A DNA stretch of 23,700 bases from assembly GCA_021464525.1 (NCBI GenBank), contig JADRCO010000998.1, forward strand, positions 1 to 23,700, read 5' to 3'. Numbering within the stretch: position 1 is the first letter of the stretch; each line of letters opens with the position of its first letter. Source of the DNA: Rhizophagus sp. LPA8_4_AMF (Eukaryota > Glomeromycota > Glomeromycetes > Glomerales > Glomeraceae). A program made the position numbers and the translations under genes. The notes below the pieces were generated by a model that worked only from the letters and a program-made list of their open reading frames with translations, ran no database searches and was not told the origin of the DNA. Positions 1 through 11,537 of this stretch are shown here, in pieces.

Positions 1-346
1 AAAATATCGTGCTGGTAAAAATTGATAATTCTGGCCAACGGTGATGATAACCCCCGGTGATTTGAAGTAAAAACCTAGATTAATTATCTAATTATATATT
101 TCTAATTATTTGTTGTATCAACATTCCAACTTTGCTAAATTACAATAATATCAGTATACATTGTACATATGAGTTTGGATAGACAGTTTACGGATAAATC
201 AAGTGAAGCATAATTGGTTTATTAAATTATTTGGGCGACATTAATTTCATATTTTAAGTTAAAATGCTACCACGAGCGTAAAATAATGAATTATCATTTC
301 TGGTTCATATTATTGAGGTTGGAAACTAAAATTAACTTTATCACAA

Positions 347-547
347 CATCAGAAATTTTTTTCACTTAAAATCCACATGGAAATCCACATTGAATATTGT
401 AGAAATATGTGGAAATCTGAATAGTTCTAATATTTTCAAAATACCCTGTGACAAAACACGTGGTATTTTCGGCGTAGATTGTCTACATATTTCTGAACTA
501 ATCCATGTGGAATTACGTGGACCGATCTACCTAAAAATTTCATGATG
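347..547. repeat. Foldback (MITE-like) element of about 200 bp
   Basis: The two halves of this segment are imperfect inverted copies of each other. The left arm has CATCAGAAATTTTT near 347, then TCCACAT-rich sequence and GAAATATGTGGAAATCT near 403-419. The right arm, read in reverse complement, gives CATCATGAAATTTTT, TCCACGTAATTCCACATGGA and GAAATATGTAGACAATCT. The centre is a perfect 8-bp stem, AAAATACC at 438-445 with GGTATTTT at 462-469. No reading frame is present and no clear target-site duplication was found. It is most likely a non-autonomous DNA element; a hairpin RNA precursor is an alternative. Confidence 0.5.
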
Positions 548-2163
548 AATATCGCCTTGCGTAATTGAAAACAGAATCAATCCTTAAATAATAAAAAAAA
601 AATAAATAAAATTTAATTAAGCTTTATTTATTGATAATGATATTAAAATCTACAATACGAAATCAACTATTTCATCTGAATTTGAAAATTCTCAGAATTT
701 CATATTGTACATCTACCTTCAAAGGTAATTATTATTTATACTACTTTATGACTAAACCAAGTACTTTCCAACGCAATAAAAATCTAACTTTATCCACGAG
801 GATTGTTAATCGCTAGATCTAAATCTGAATCATTCTCGTTGTCATCATTCTCTCTTTTTCCTATTCTTCACAAGTCTCATGCTTCAAACGACCTTTCCAG
901 ATCACATCAATAAAAGTTGACGACGAAGATGCTAAACTTATAGGACAAGAAGATGAAGATGATAATGAATAGATATTATCAAAATAGATTACTCCCCATA
1001 ATCTCTAGCAGAAAAAGTATCTAAATATTTTCATCTTCTTTTAAATATATGGTTCATGATGAGAAAAGTAACGAAAATAAGAAACAACGCATCTAGTTCA
1101 ATATTACGTTAAAAATTTTTAAATTAAACATTAGACACAATTTTTATAAATAATGCTTACCCAATCCAGAAGCTTTGATCAATAAAAATTTTAAGTATTC
1201 GTTGGATAATGTCATATCACTCAGGTCAGGTACGAAGAATCTAGTAAATTATTTGGCCGCTAACGAGTATATTAACGTAGATTGATTTGTCTTTACATCG
1301 CAGCGAAGATCACAGAGAAAACGAAAGATCAATAGTATGGAATCTATTTCTTGTAAATAAATATATTATATAATACTTTTAATATCATATATAATGGATT
1401 AATTTGTTGCTTCAACATGCAGCGTTTCTCTCCCCAATTTTTTTAATCTAAATTATAAATGTTCTATTCTAATAAAAAAATTTCATAAAGTGATAAAATT
1501 TTATTATATAAAGTCAGAATATTAAAGTACTTTTTTTTCTTGAGTATTTCGAATCAAATAAAGTCATATGCGATAAATGATAATTTTCTAAAAATAATTA
1601 AATTTAAAATTTTGTTAATAAAGTTATAATTATTGAGATGTTCAATAGCTGTGAGTCTGTAATGTAGATAGATATTTGGTATATACTCACATGGTTATGT
1701 TAATGATTGGTAATAATTCTAATGGTTGCGAATGTACTTACAGAAAATTGCCAATTTTGCTTGAACTTTGGTACATACTAGTTATTTATATAAATTATTA
1801 TTGAACGAATTTGGTTTAAGGGGGGGCTTAAAAAACCAGTATTCACGTAATGCAAATAAAATGGGTGAAGTAGCACAAGATTGAACGTTACAACACAAAA
1901 GCGGGTTTGCATGCTTTCAGTTTATTTTTTTTTAAGAATAAAATCATATTACCTGTCTAACACTCATATTCGATATACCGATACTCGATATAATGATAAA
2001 TTTTACTTTCCTACCGTTATACAATGTCAGATATACCGTAACTATATTTTGGGTTTTATTGCGTTTGTTGCAAAATGATGCATCACAGCGCAGCTGAAAC
2101 TTGATCTGTCACGTGCATTAACTCTTGTGAACTCCTTACATGCATACTAAATATAGACAGAAG
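548..2163. other. Intergenic, no supported gene
   Basis: AT-rich sequence with homopolymer runs and no convincing gene. A short acidic reading frame at about 904-971 (ends EDEDDNE then stop) follows a TTTCCAG acceptor-like site and could be a 3' exon relic, but it is too short to assign. The longer open frames here are low-complexity and lack codon structure. Confidence 0.5.
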
Positions 2164-2262
2164 GATCAAGATTATTACATATAAGGGGAACCTCAGGACT
2201 CAGGTGCGTAACGTATCGTACTTGACTTCCTTATAGTTTCCTTATATGTACTCATTGTGATC
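2164..2262. repeat. Imperfect inverted repeat upstream of the UHRF1-like gene
   Basis: The segment begins GATCAAGATTATTACATATAAGG and ends with a diverged reverse complement. The core ACATATAAGG (2178-2187) pairs perfectly with CCTTATATGT (2240-2249), and the outer GATCA arms also match. The spacer is about 50 bp. It lies about 230 bp before the start codon at 2489, so it may sit in the promoter. A MITE remnant is the simplest reading. Confidence 0.4.
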
Positions 2263-2488
2263 AAGTTCGATACTTTTGCATATATATGATTCGGGTTAGA
2301 ATGATTACTCGAGTAATCTGTCATGAGCAAGTTATCTAGAAAGGCAAAGTTATAGTGTAGTTACTCATATTTAAATAATTTAAGGGGAAATAATCTTAGA
2401 TAAAAGTGGATTTTTTCTGACCATCTTTCTTTTTTACTTTGCGTTGCGTACTACAATATTACTACACTTTCTATAATCTTTGAAAAAA

Positions 2489-4377
2489 ATGCATATTTTT
2501 ATCAGCGCACCAAACGACAAAAGTGAAAAAATCAAAATAACGTGTTCACCCACGGACGATATAAAGGAACTCCGCGATATAATTTCTAACGAGTTCGGTC
2601 GCAAAGAATATCCACCTGAAAGGCAACGACTTTTATTTGGCGGTAAACAGGTAAATAAGACGCGTAATTACGCGTTTTTTAGTATGAACTGCAAAGTATT
2701 TTAACTTCAATGTATCTTAATTCTTTTTCTGATACTAACGTAAGTTTTTTTATAAAAAATATTTATTAAAATGTTTAGCTGGAAAATGGCCACACTCTCT
2801 TTCATTATAATATTAAGCACAATAGCGTTGTCCTACTCATTAGGAAACAAACAATTGAAACCTCTAGTGAAACCGAATCTGCAGTTTTATCTGTGAATAT
2901 CGCTGTGAAATCTGAAAAAAAAGTTAATTCACAAGTGTCAGAACACGAGATTTCGGACCACCCTATCGAAACTAAATCAACATCTGTCATGGATGATCCG
3001 AATAATTTTGAACAAGAAGAGGAATATTTTTGTACTTCATGTGAAAATAAAAAAAAAAAGTGTAAGCATTGTGGGTGCAATATTTGTGGCGGAAAGGATG
3101 ACGATGAACACACGATAGTGTGTGACGAATGCCAGTATTATTATCATTTCTATTGCTTATCCCCACCAATCACTGAGCTACCAAACGAGGAGTGGTATTG
3201 TCAAGATTGTAAGCATAAAAATGAAGGTGTCGTGTTAGCTGGTCAAAGTTTAGATCTCGAAAATTCGAAAAAATCAAAGATGCCGTCAGCTACACAAAAA
3301 AAGAAATGGGGAGGAGGAATGGCTTGCGTAGGACTTTCCAAAAAATGCGAGATAGTAAACCCTGACCACTTTGGACCAATTCCTGGTGTTCCAGTTGGCT
3401 CATCATGGAAATATAGAATATTTTGCTCTGAATCAGGAGTACATCGTCCACCTGTTGCTGGTATCGCTGGAAAAGCTAGCGTTGGCTCTGTATCTATTGT
3501 ACTCAGCGGTGGATACCCTGAAGATACGGATAATGGCGATGAATTTTACTATACTGGTTCCGGTGGTCGAGACCTTAAAACTGGAAATAAACGAGTTGCA
3601 GTACAGTCATTCGATCAAGAGTTGGCTAAAACAAATGAAGCTCTTGCTAGGACTTGTGATTCTGAAGTTAACGCCATAAAAGGTGCTGTAGCGCGGAATT
3701 GGAAAAACAGTATGCCAGTAAGAGTATGTCGATCCTCGAAATTAATGAAGCATAATCCCAAATACGCACCAGAGGAAGGAATTAGATACGATGGAATATA
3801 TAAGTTAGTAAAGTATTGGCCAGAAAGAGGTACGTCGGGATTCAAGGTTTGGAGATATCTTATGCGCCGTGACGATCCAGAACCAGCTCCATGGACTCTA
3901 GAGGGAAAGAAACGAATTAAGGAACTTGGACTAAAAATGGTAGTTGGAGACGATGACGAAGATTCCAAGAAACGTGCACTTGATCCGGATGATGATAAAG
4001 GTGTAAAAACCAAAAAAGCTAAAAAGGACAACAAATACAAAATTTCGGCCACTCTTAAAAAGCTTATTGAAGACGATAGAGATAATCAACGAGCCTGGAC
4101 TACAGTTCTTGAATCAAAATTTGAAAACCACACGGAATTAATCGAAATTATAAGCGAACGGGAATTCAAATGTCCCGTTTGCTTTGGATTAGTTGTGCAG
4201 CCTATCACCACAAATTGTACTCATAATGTTTGCCTGGAATGTCTTACTCGAAGTATATCAATTATGGGTCACAAATGTCCTGAATGTAGAACCGAATTTC
4301 CAACGAACTTCAAATTAAAACCGAACCAAAAACTTATCAAAGCGTTACATGAGGTGATCCCTACTTATGACTTGTAA
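2489..4377 (+). CDS. UHRF1-like E3 ubiquitin ligase (UBL-PHD-SRA-RING), two exons
   Basis: Exons are 2489-2650 and 2779-4377; the 128-bp intron runs from CAG|GTAAAT to TTTAG|CTG in phase 0, giving 586 aa. The ATG at 2489 is the first after an in-frame TAA at 2474 and has A at -3. The N-terminal UBL (about 1-78) continues across the splice as LLFGGKQ|LENGHTLF, closely matching animal UHRF1. A Cys/His PHD region with a pre-PHD zinc cluster spans about 139-198. The SRA/YDG domain (about 230-442) keeps SGVHRP, GGY-x2-D (Y300, D303), YTGSGGRD (Y312, T313) and the NKR finger (324-326), the residues that hold and flip 5-methylcytosine in UHRF1. A basic linker precedes a C3HC4 RING (519-557; PITTNCTHNVC). 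Family role: nuclear reader of hemimethylated CpG that ubiquitinates histone H3 and recruits the maintenance methyltransferase. The tandem Tudor module between UBL and PHD is absent. Function here is inferred by homology; the domain identification is firm. Confidence 0.93.
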
Positions 4378-5658
4378 AAGAGTAAAATCAAATTAATTTC
4401 AATTTTCTTGGTTTTTGTAATAGTCCATTTATAATGGATTATTTGGGATTTAGGCCAATTTGTTAATTCTTAATTTAATGGGATTTATAATAAATTGCAA
4501 TAAATTGATTTTACAAACATTTATGCATTTGATAAATGGTTGCTTTGTTATTTGAATGTTTTAGTTAAAAAATGAATAAATTCATTCGAAATGAATATTT
4601 GAACTCCATTTTTTGAACTCCATTTTCGACAATGTTTTACTATTTCCCATCCCTGTTATTTGTACAGATGTTTTTTCGTATACAAATTATACGTGGTTCG
4701 CTTCATGAAAATGTCCATTACAGTAAATGAATAATATTGATGATTACGAACGTTATGTTAGATATATTAATGAAAGTGACTTGAAAGATAAAGTATTATC
4801 ATATACAAAAAAAAATTAGTAAACTTTCTTGTTCTAGTATTTCGTAGACTTTTCTTGTGATCACACATGTATTTATAATACAGGTATCATGTAACACCTA
4901 TTAGTACAATGAAAGAATTATTTGGCGATGTGCAAATCAAATTGTTCATTTTCGGGCATTTTTACATATCACTATAATATCGGGTATTTAAACTCATTCG
5001 TGCTAACAATAACTTCATAATAACATCGACACGTTTCTTCATTTATTCAAAATATTTTTTGGGCATTATTCCGGATTACAATGATTTCATTTATGATTAA
5101 AATTGTATTTTACATGTTTTACATCATATTCATCGAACAACTACTAATTCTTCGCTTTATGAGATAGATATTACGTTATAAAAATAGCCTAAGAGACCGT
5201 GGCCTGTATGAAAAAAAGTTTATCCGAAGTCCCGAGCATGTGATTATAAAAAAGGTAATGGTTGTACATATAACAGTTGTACTTTCCATTTTCCATTTGT
5301 AACGGGAGCACAAAATTCGTCTCTTGTTTTTAGTTAAAAATTGCGAGTCAATATTTTGTAAATTTTCAAAAACGAGAAATATAATACTGTACCTTTTTTA
5401 CGTTTTTTATCGCCTAACGGCACAGTAAACTATTGCAACCTCAGATTTATACAAACAACGTTAAAAAAATATATACTTTCATTCCTTTTATTCTGCTAAT
5501 GCAAAGTACCGTTTACCTTTATTTATTACCTTATTCTCTTTTCATTAAAAAAAAATTTTGAAAGACCCGTTGCGCCACAAAGAAGACAGGCCGATATTTA
5601 TATCAATTGGTTTTTTTAACGCTACACGAGAAATTAACACCAGCTAATAGAGGATAAA
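4378..5658. other. Intergenic, no supported gene
   Basis: AT-rich spacer between the UHRF1-like gene and the kinase pseudogene. Its first part is the likely 3' UTR. A short direct repeat, TTTGAACTCCATTTT, occurs twice near 4598-4627. No reading frame, RNA gene or clear mobile element was seen. Confidence 0.6.
4489..4504 (+). terminator. Candidate poly(A) signals of the UHRF1-like gene
   Basis: Two AATAAA hexamers, at 4489 and 4499, lie 112-122 bp after the stop codon at 4375-4377. In such AT-rich DNA the hexamer is frequent by chance, so this is position-based support only. Confidence 0.35.
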
Positions 5659-6824
5659 ATGATTGATCACTATTATTCTCGTGATCTTATTCGTTCCAGG
5701 GATATTGGCTCTGGGGATTCGCATCTGTTTATCTCGCAAAATGGAAGAATGCATGTAATTAAAAATTTTATCGACAATAAAGGTGTGTTTACCGATAATA
5801 TTTTTTTTTACATACTTACAAATTACTTATAGATAACTCGCTTCTAGGTTTATTAAACAAAAATGGTCAATTCTCATACAAATATAATCCAATTCCACGG
5901 AGTTACTAAATTAGAAGGAAAAATACCAATTTTTCGATAATTCTATAATATTTTTTGCTAACATGTTAATTTTCATTAGATGAGGAAGGGTATTCGTTGT
6001 TCTTGAATATGCGGAAGGTGGAACACTAAGAGATCATTTAAGGAACAATGCTATTGAATGGAAAGATCAATTAAGGCTTACAAGAGAAATTACAAGTGCT
6101 ATTTTATAGTTACACGAAATAAAGAAAATAGTGCACGGAGGTCTTGTAAGTATATTCATAGCGTTTAATAAATTATAAAAAGAACAAGTTACTATATTTT
6201 ACAACTAACGTCTTCTTTTTAGCATCCCAATAATATCTTAATTCATAAAGACACAATAAAATTGGCAGATTTTGGACGTTCATTTGAAAAAGGGAAGGGT
6301 TGTGATAATACTGAAGTATGGGGAGTAATGCCTTATGTGGATCCTAAAATTCTCGATCAAACAATTCCATATAAGCTAAACGAGAAATCTGATATATATT
6401 TTTGGGATTTTTATTCTGGGAGTTAACTAGCCGCACGTCACCTTTTGATGGTCTTGGAGATTATGATATTACGCTGAAGACACTTAGTGGTGTGAGAGAA
6501 GAATCTGTTCCGAACACGAATGTTAAATTCGTTGGATTTTATCAGAGTAAGTGTGAATATTTTCGGAGAAATGATTACTTTAGATCTAGTGAATATTATT
6601 CTTCTTGTTGCATCTAATTTTTTTTCTATTTGATTAGAATTTGAGAACAAGAACCAGACGAACGACCAAATATTTCCGAAGTAAATGAAACACTTAGTAG
6701 GATTGATTCTGAAAACAATAATGTGATTACTGTTCCTTATTCCAAAGGAAGTGAAGAGCGTAAAAAAATAGAGTTTGAACATTCCTGTCAAATTGATTTA
6801 AATAAGATTTGTCAAAAATTTTAG
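5659..6824 (+). pseudogene. Degenerate protein kinase gene (Rhizophagus-type expanded kinase family)
   Basis: Conserved kinase blocks appear in order but in shifting frames: Gly-rich loop (IGSG, then in the +1 frame GFASVYLAKWKNACN), HTNIIQFHGVTKLE (5876-5917), LEYAEGGTLRDHL (about 6015-6045), VHGGL|HPNNILIH, LADFGRS, VWGVMPYVDP, LFWELTSRTSPFDG and PDERPNISEVN. Introns at 6146-6222 and 6547-6637 keep normal GT/AG ends. Lesions visible: a 1-nt loss in the Gly loop near 5715; a probable lost splice donor after KLEG (GA where GT is expected, near 5920); TAG at 6107-6109 in the helix before the catalytic loop; the catalytic-loop Asp (usual HGD or HRD) read as Gly at 6138-6143; a frameshift near 6400 between KSDIY and LGFLFWE; and another near 6640 at the CWE motif. 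The DFG motif is intact. The product cannot be a working kinase. Confidence 0.85.
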
Positions 6825-7857
6825 ATTATTCACACTTTCGTTTATAATTGTTTTTCACAAATAAAAAGCTTTTATTTTTATTACGTAATAGTCATCGTTT
6901 GTCAAGTGATGATGATGTGGACGAACTGTGTAAAAATCAATAACAATTTTTTAATGGTGTAAAGTTTACATCTTAAAACGTGGTAAAGAAGAGACGAAAA
7001 TGTATAGTAATAGTAACTTTCGTGAATGAATTATTATTCAATGGCTTCCAATGAATAAATTATGCGTGTGGTTAAGGTTGCTGGAGAAACTAGGGAGTTT
7101 TGACGAGTTGACGAAATGCCGAAATAGCGAAATTTTGACGAAACAATATTAAAGTCTTATTAAAAAATTGGCGAAACTCTGGAGAAAAGCGAAACTTGTC
7201 AACCCCTATTATAAATGTCGAAACTGACAAAACTTTAATGAAACTATAATAAATCTATAGTAAAATCTTGGCGGAACTAATCGTAAGATTTTGAGAGGTT
7301 TAGACAAGCAACTTAGTGTGGTTATAAACTCAACTACTGAGACTTGTAATAATTTCATAGAAGTATGATCATTGCCTAAAAACCAAATTCTCAAACAAGC
7401 ACACTAGCACTTTTCTCGTTACACCAGTATCATCCCACAGCATTTAAAGGTGTCACAGGTGATTTTGTTCTCTACGCTTGAATATGACAGTTTTTTATTT
7501 GTAGATGGGCAATTCTTTCATCTCTTATTTTCTTTTTGTTGAATTTTTTTCTATTTCTTTTATTTCTCATTAAATTATTACGGCCAATTATAGAAAGTAT
7601 GTGATTGTAATCATAAATGATGCAAATATTACATTTTTGATTAAGGCGACCTATTCGTCACAACCATGCATAATATAAATAAAATAGTATAAAGTACGCG
7701 GCCCAATTAAGGTGCATAAATGATAAATAGTGAATGTAATTCTGGCTGAGAATTGGAAAATTTTTATTTTAATTTTTTTTATTGCTTTATTACGTGGTTA
7801 AATAAATATTTGATATTAAAAATTCTAGCTATTATTTCGTTTTTTTTTTTTTTATTG
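6825..7857. other. Intergenic with a GCGAAA-rich degenerate repeat
   Basis: No gene seen. From about 7070 to 7290 short related words recur (GACGAA, GCGAAA, GGCGAAACT, CTGGAGAAA), ending one block with GCGAAACTTGTCAACCCC at 7189. This is the look of a decayed interspersed repeat rather than coding sequence. The rest is plain AT-rich spacer and the 3' flank of the gene on the minus strand that ends at 7858. Confidence 0.4.
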
Positions 7858-10800
7858 CTAACCTAATAAATTACCAGATTTCACTTTACTCTTATTAAAA
7901 AAATTCGTAAAGAAGAAATAAATTCTCCCAACAACACCAATAAGCAATGTGATGGAACTCGAAATTAGTGTAAGAGTGGGAATAATTGTAAAAACAATCT
8001 TACTTTTTTGAAAGTAAATCTGAAATGGAAGAAAAGTATTATAATTCTTGTTCTTTTAAAAAGTTAATAAAAAAGTATTCGTACCTGAATAATAAATTGA
8101 GGAATATCTTCCAAGAGGATATTAATACAACCAACCCAAAATATTAATTTTGATATTTTATTTGTCAATGGAGGTGCGGAAAAAACCTTTAATCCTGCAA
8201 TTTTGGATGAAAGGACATGAAGGGCTTCAACATCTGCACTTGAAATTACGGTAAATACTGATGCAATAAGACCATTATCTTTAAACCATTGATTAAATTC
8301 TTTATTATAAATGATTTCTTGAATTAACGAATAAATTGTCACTGTCATATTTATTATAATTGGAATTATAACCGAAAGAAGACTGAAAGTAAATTAACAT
8401 AATAGATAATAGTAAGGATATTAGTAAGTCATTTAATAATAGAATAATAGCTTTATATTTAAAAAAAAAAAAATAAATAAATAAAAATTTTTACCTGAAA
8501 ACAAAAAAATTGGGCAAATCAGGTACATTATTTGCATTCGTAATAACAAATGTAATATCTAAAATTAAATCATATAAAACCAATATGATTTTTATGATTG
8601 AAAAATTTTTGCCCTAATTTAAAATAATTAAATATTAGATGAGTTTAATTTAATCATAATGTATACAAAAAAAAAAGAAGTAGATTAAAATCCATTACCT
8701 CGGGATATTTATAACGTGCAAAAAATATTATGCAACCCAAAATTACTAATGCAACTATAAAAAGAATTATATAAAGTTTATTCTCCTCCCAATAATTAGC
8801 TATCAATAATAATAAGAAGTAATGTAAATAAATAAATATAATAATAATTAAAAATTTAAATAAAATACTTAATTACAAATTTCACTTACGTAATATTTGA
8901 ACTCCATAATTTTCATCTAAAAATTTTGTAATATCTCCATTTGATACGATAGTATATTTTTTTTGTTTAATCATTTCATCTAAATCCCTTAATATAGAAT
9001 CAGTATTTCTTTCAGTACCATCATTTTTAGTAGGCGTCTTAATAGTAACGGAAATCAATATTTGACTATTTGTATCTTCATTTTGAACTTTTTCGTTGAT
9101 TATTAATCTTTCTGAATTAATTGCTATTGCCCGAACCAATTCATCTTTAAGTCGTTGAAATACAGGATTATTTTTTGAATTAAAATCTTTAAACAAATCA
9201 ACATTTTCATTGTCAAACTTCAAACGGGTAGTAAATGTCACTTGATCTATATTAAAATCCCAAGAGTTAATTATTTATTGTAAAATTTATTACACCCGTT
9301 ATAATTAAAATAAATAAAAAATCACCCGCAAGCTTTTCTGGTGCTTCCAAAGCTAGAATTATAGTAAAAAGTTTAGATAATGAAGACAAAAATGAATTCA
9401 AACATAAAAAACTTACATGTGTTAAAAGTCCAAATTCTTTCAGAAATTCCTAATAATGGTTCTTTATAAAGTTGAGATACAACAAAGTTATCATCTACTT
9501 TAACTCCGTACTTTGCATTTATTTGATGTAACGCGCTATTAAATATTTTTACGGATATAGCCGTATTATTATGAGTTAATTTACAAAGATCATCTAGTCC
9601 AGGAACTACTTGTCTTAAAATCATCTCATTATTATTTAAATATTGATATATAGTTATGTTTGCGACGGATTTTTTAATTTGCTGATTAAAATATATAGTC
9701 AAATCTGTCAAATCTAATGATTTTGGAATTCGAATAATTTCGTCGATCTTTGGATAAGTTTCTTTAATAGCGGGATTTTGATATACGTAATGAGGATCTA
9801 ATGGTAAATCAGTCAGTTCTTACGTTAATAAAGTCGAAATTAAATATATTTTTATAAAATAAAAATATTAATATATGATAATATACCATTTTCGTCAATA
9901 TCACTCAATATATAATAATTTATTCTCCATGTTTGAGCACTTTTGAAATCAATAATCCAATATAATGATTGTTTTTGCATAATAAACTTAAATCTATTAG
10001 AATCGAAATATTCCTAATTCATATAAAGAAATAATTAGTAGATAATCCATCATTCTCCTCACTAATACTTGACTTACCTGGTAAATAGTATTATTCATTG
10101 ACAAGGTTTGGGTGACATCGGTGACACTTAAAGGTAATATTTTAACATTATTATCATTAATATCGCCATTATGAATAAGAAAAGCGTTAAATTCATAATT
10201 ATATTCCAAATATCCACCATAATCTAAAAGTGTAATATCATAAGGTGTAATAGGTTTATTGCCTTGATCGAAATACGTGTCAATGGATCTTACTCCTCCA
10301 TCTGATAAGAATTGAATTTTATAAAAATTATTTGAAGGAAATTCCGCGAATTCAAGTGTGTATCCCGATCCATCAAAAGGATTTTGCAAACTAAAATAAG
10401 CCAATCTATTTAGTGGGGAGGTTGACGAGTAAAGTAAAAATTGGTTTTGTAGCGCGTTATCCTTAGTATACATAACATAAATTTCTCTAAGTGTTTTATT
10501 GGCATTTTCCGTAAATATTACGGTAGCGAGACCTCCTTCAACAAGAGGAATTAGTTGAAGTCTAAATATTGATTGATAGGTACAGTTTATAAATCAATCC
10601 AATTTATCATTATAAAAATCAAAACAATCTTTAAAACTTACTCAATTAAACTACTTTTATTGTCTATATCTATATTGTATGTTCTATTCTCTTTTCTTTC
10701 TAATGAATTATTTCTAATAAAATTCGTAAAATTAATTAAATTATTGTAAAACAATATTGAAATAGAATAGAAACGTTAAATGAATACATACTCGACGATG

Positions 10801-11449
10801 AATCTATTCCATACTAGTGTTGGAAAGTTTATAGGAGGTTCGTTAGGTATTTCTTCTACTATGAAAAATTCTTGCTTTGAACTAAGGGCAGTGGAGACTT
10901 TAAATCCATTCAACTCCAATACGCTAAATTGATATAAATTTTTTAGTCAATTGAATTAATACATAATGATGTAACAAAGTACTGTATATTTTAACGATAC
11001 CTCTGTATTTTTCCGTCCCATGATACAATTATTTGTTTATTCACTTTACTTGAATCTATAAGAACATATCCGTTTATTAATGCTGTTACAGTTAGCAGAT
11101 TAGTAAACATTATAGATTTTTCATATTTTTGTTCATATACAAAGTTAGGAATGGAGCTACAATCAATGACAACTGGAAGAATTGTTTTATCTACAAAGAT
11201 AATGCGCAAATGAATTTTTGCGTCAAATCTTAAATTTTCATTTCCTTGAGTAAAAATTATAACTACTGTTCCATCATCATATGTATCATAACCTTGCGGT
11301 TCCAATTGTAGGTTAGGTAAATCTTCGGGGTATTCTAAAGAATCTTTCAATTGTACTACGTTGTATTTTAAAGAATCTTGTGCGAACGTAGGAAGTAACA
11401 ACAAGAATATTATAACGAGAAGCCATAATGTTTTATTTAAGATAGACAT
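7858..11449 (-). CDS. Secretory-pathway multi-pass membrane protein with large ectodomain, 12 exons
   Basis: Exons in transcript order: 11449-11001, 10923-10792, 10713-10642, 10561-10078, 10013-9887, 9818-9417, 9352-9326, 9246-8890, 8799-8699, 8613-8495, 8382-8085 and 8019-7858. Every junction has GT/AG ends and keeps frame; 2730 nt encode 909 aa. A signal peptide (1-23, ending PTFA|Q) leads into an ectodomain of about 670 aa. Residues about 460-555 (TIYFNQQI..NITIYQ..., ending GISERIWTFNT) resemble a bacterial-Ig/SbsA-type beta-sandwich. Residues 565-683 form an alpha/beta domain before the membrane, somewhat SEA-like. Five hydrophobic segments follow (about 692-713, 720-741, 758-778, 835-858, 864-893), with YDLILDIT in the second and EDIPQFIIQIYF in the fourth. 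Exon 7 is a 27-nt microexon (SLEAPEKLA); skipping it also keeps frame but leaves one 170-bp intron, out of line with its neighbours. Function is unknown; a cell-surface receptor or lipid-handling role is conjecture. Confidence 0.85.
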
Positions 11450-11537
11450 ATTTTATTCTCTGTTCTTTTTGAAATTATGATTTTTTTTTAAAAAAAAAAA
11501 AGAAAATTTAAAAAGTTTAAATAACATTTTACAAAAT
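11450..11537 (-). promoter_or_regulatory. Probable promoter / 5' UTR of the 12-exon gene
   Basis: This is the A/T homopolymer-rich stretch directly upstream of the ATG at 11449. No specific factor site can be named; the call rests on position alone. Confidence 0.25.

Noticed and set aside
1-70. Short frame ending FWPTVMITPGDLK then stop at the window start
   Set aside because: Too short and cut by the window edge to tell a 3' exon from chance.
2805-3113. Minus-strand open frames opposite the UHRF1-like gene
   Set aside because: They are antisense shadows of a well-conserved coding exon.
3371-4052. Alternative-frame and antisense frames inside the SRA region
   Set aside because: Overlap the SRA domain, whose frame is supported by motif conservation.
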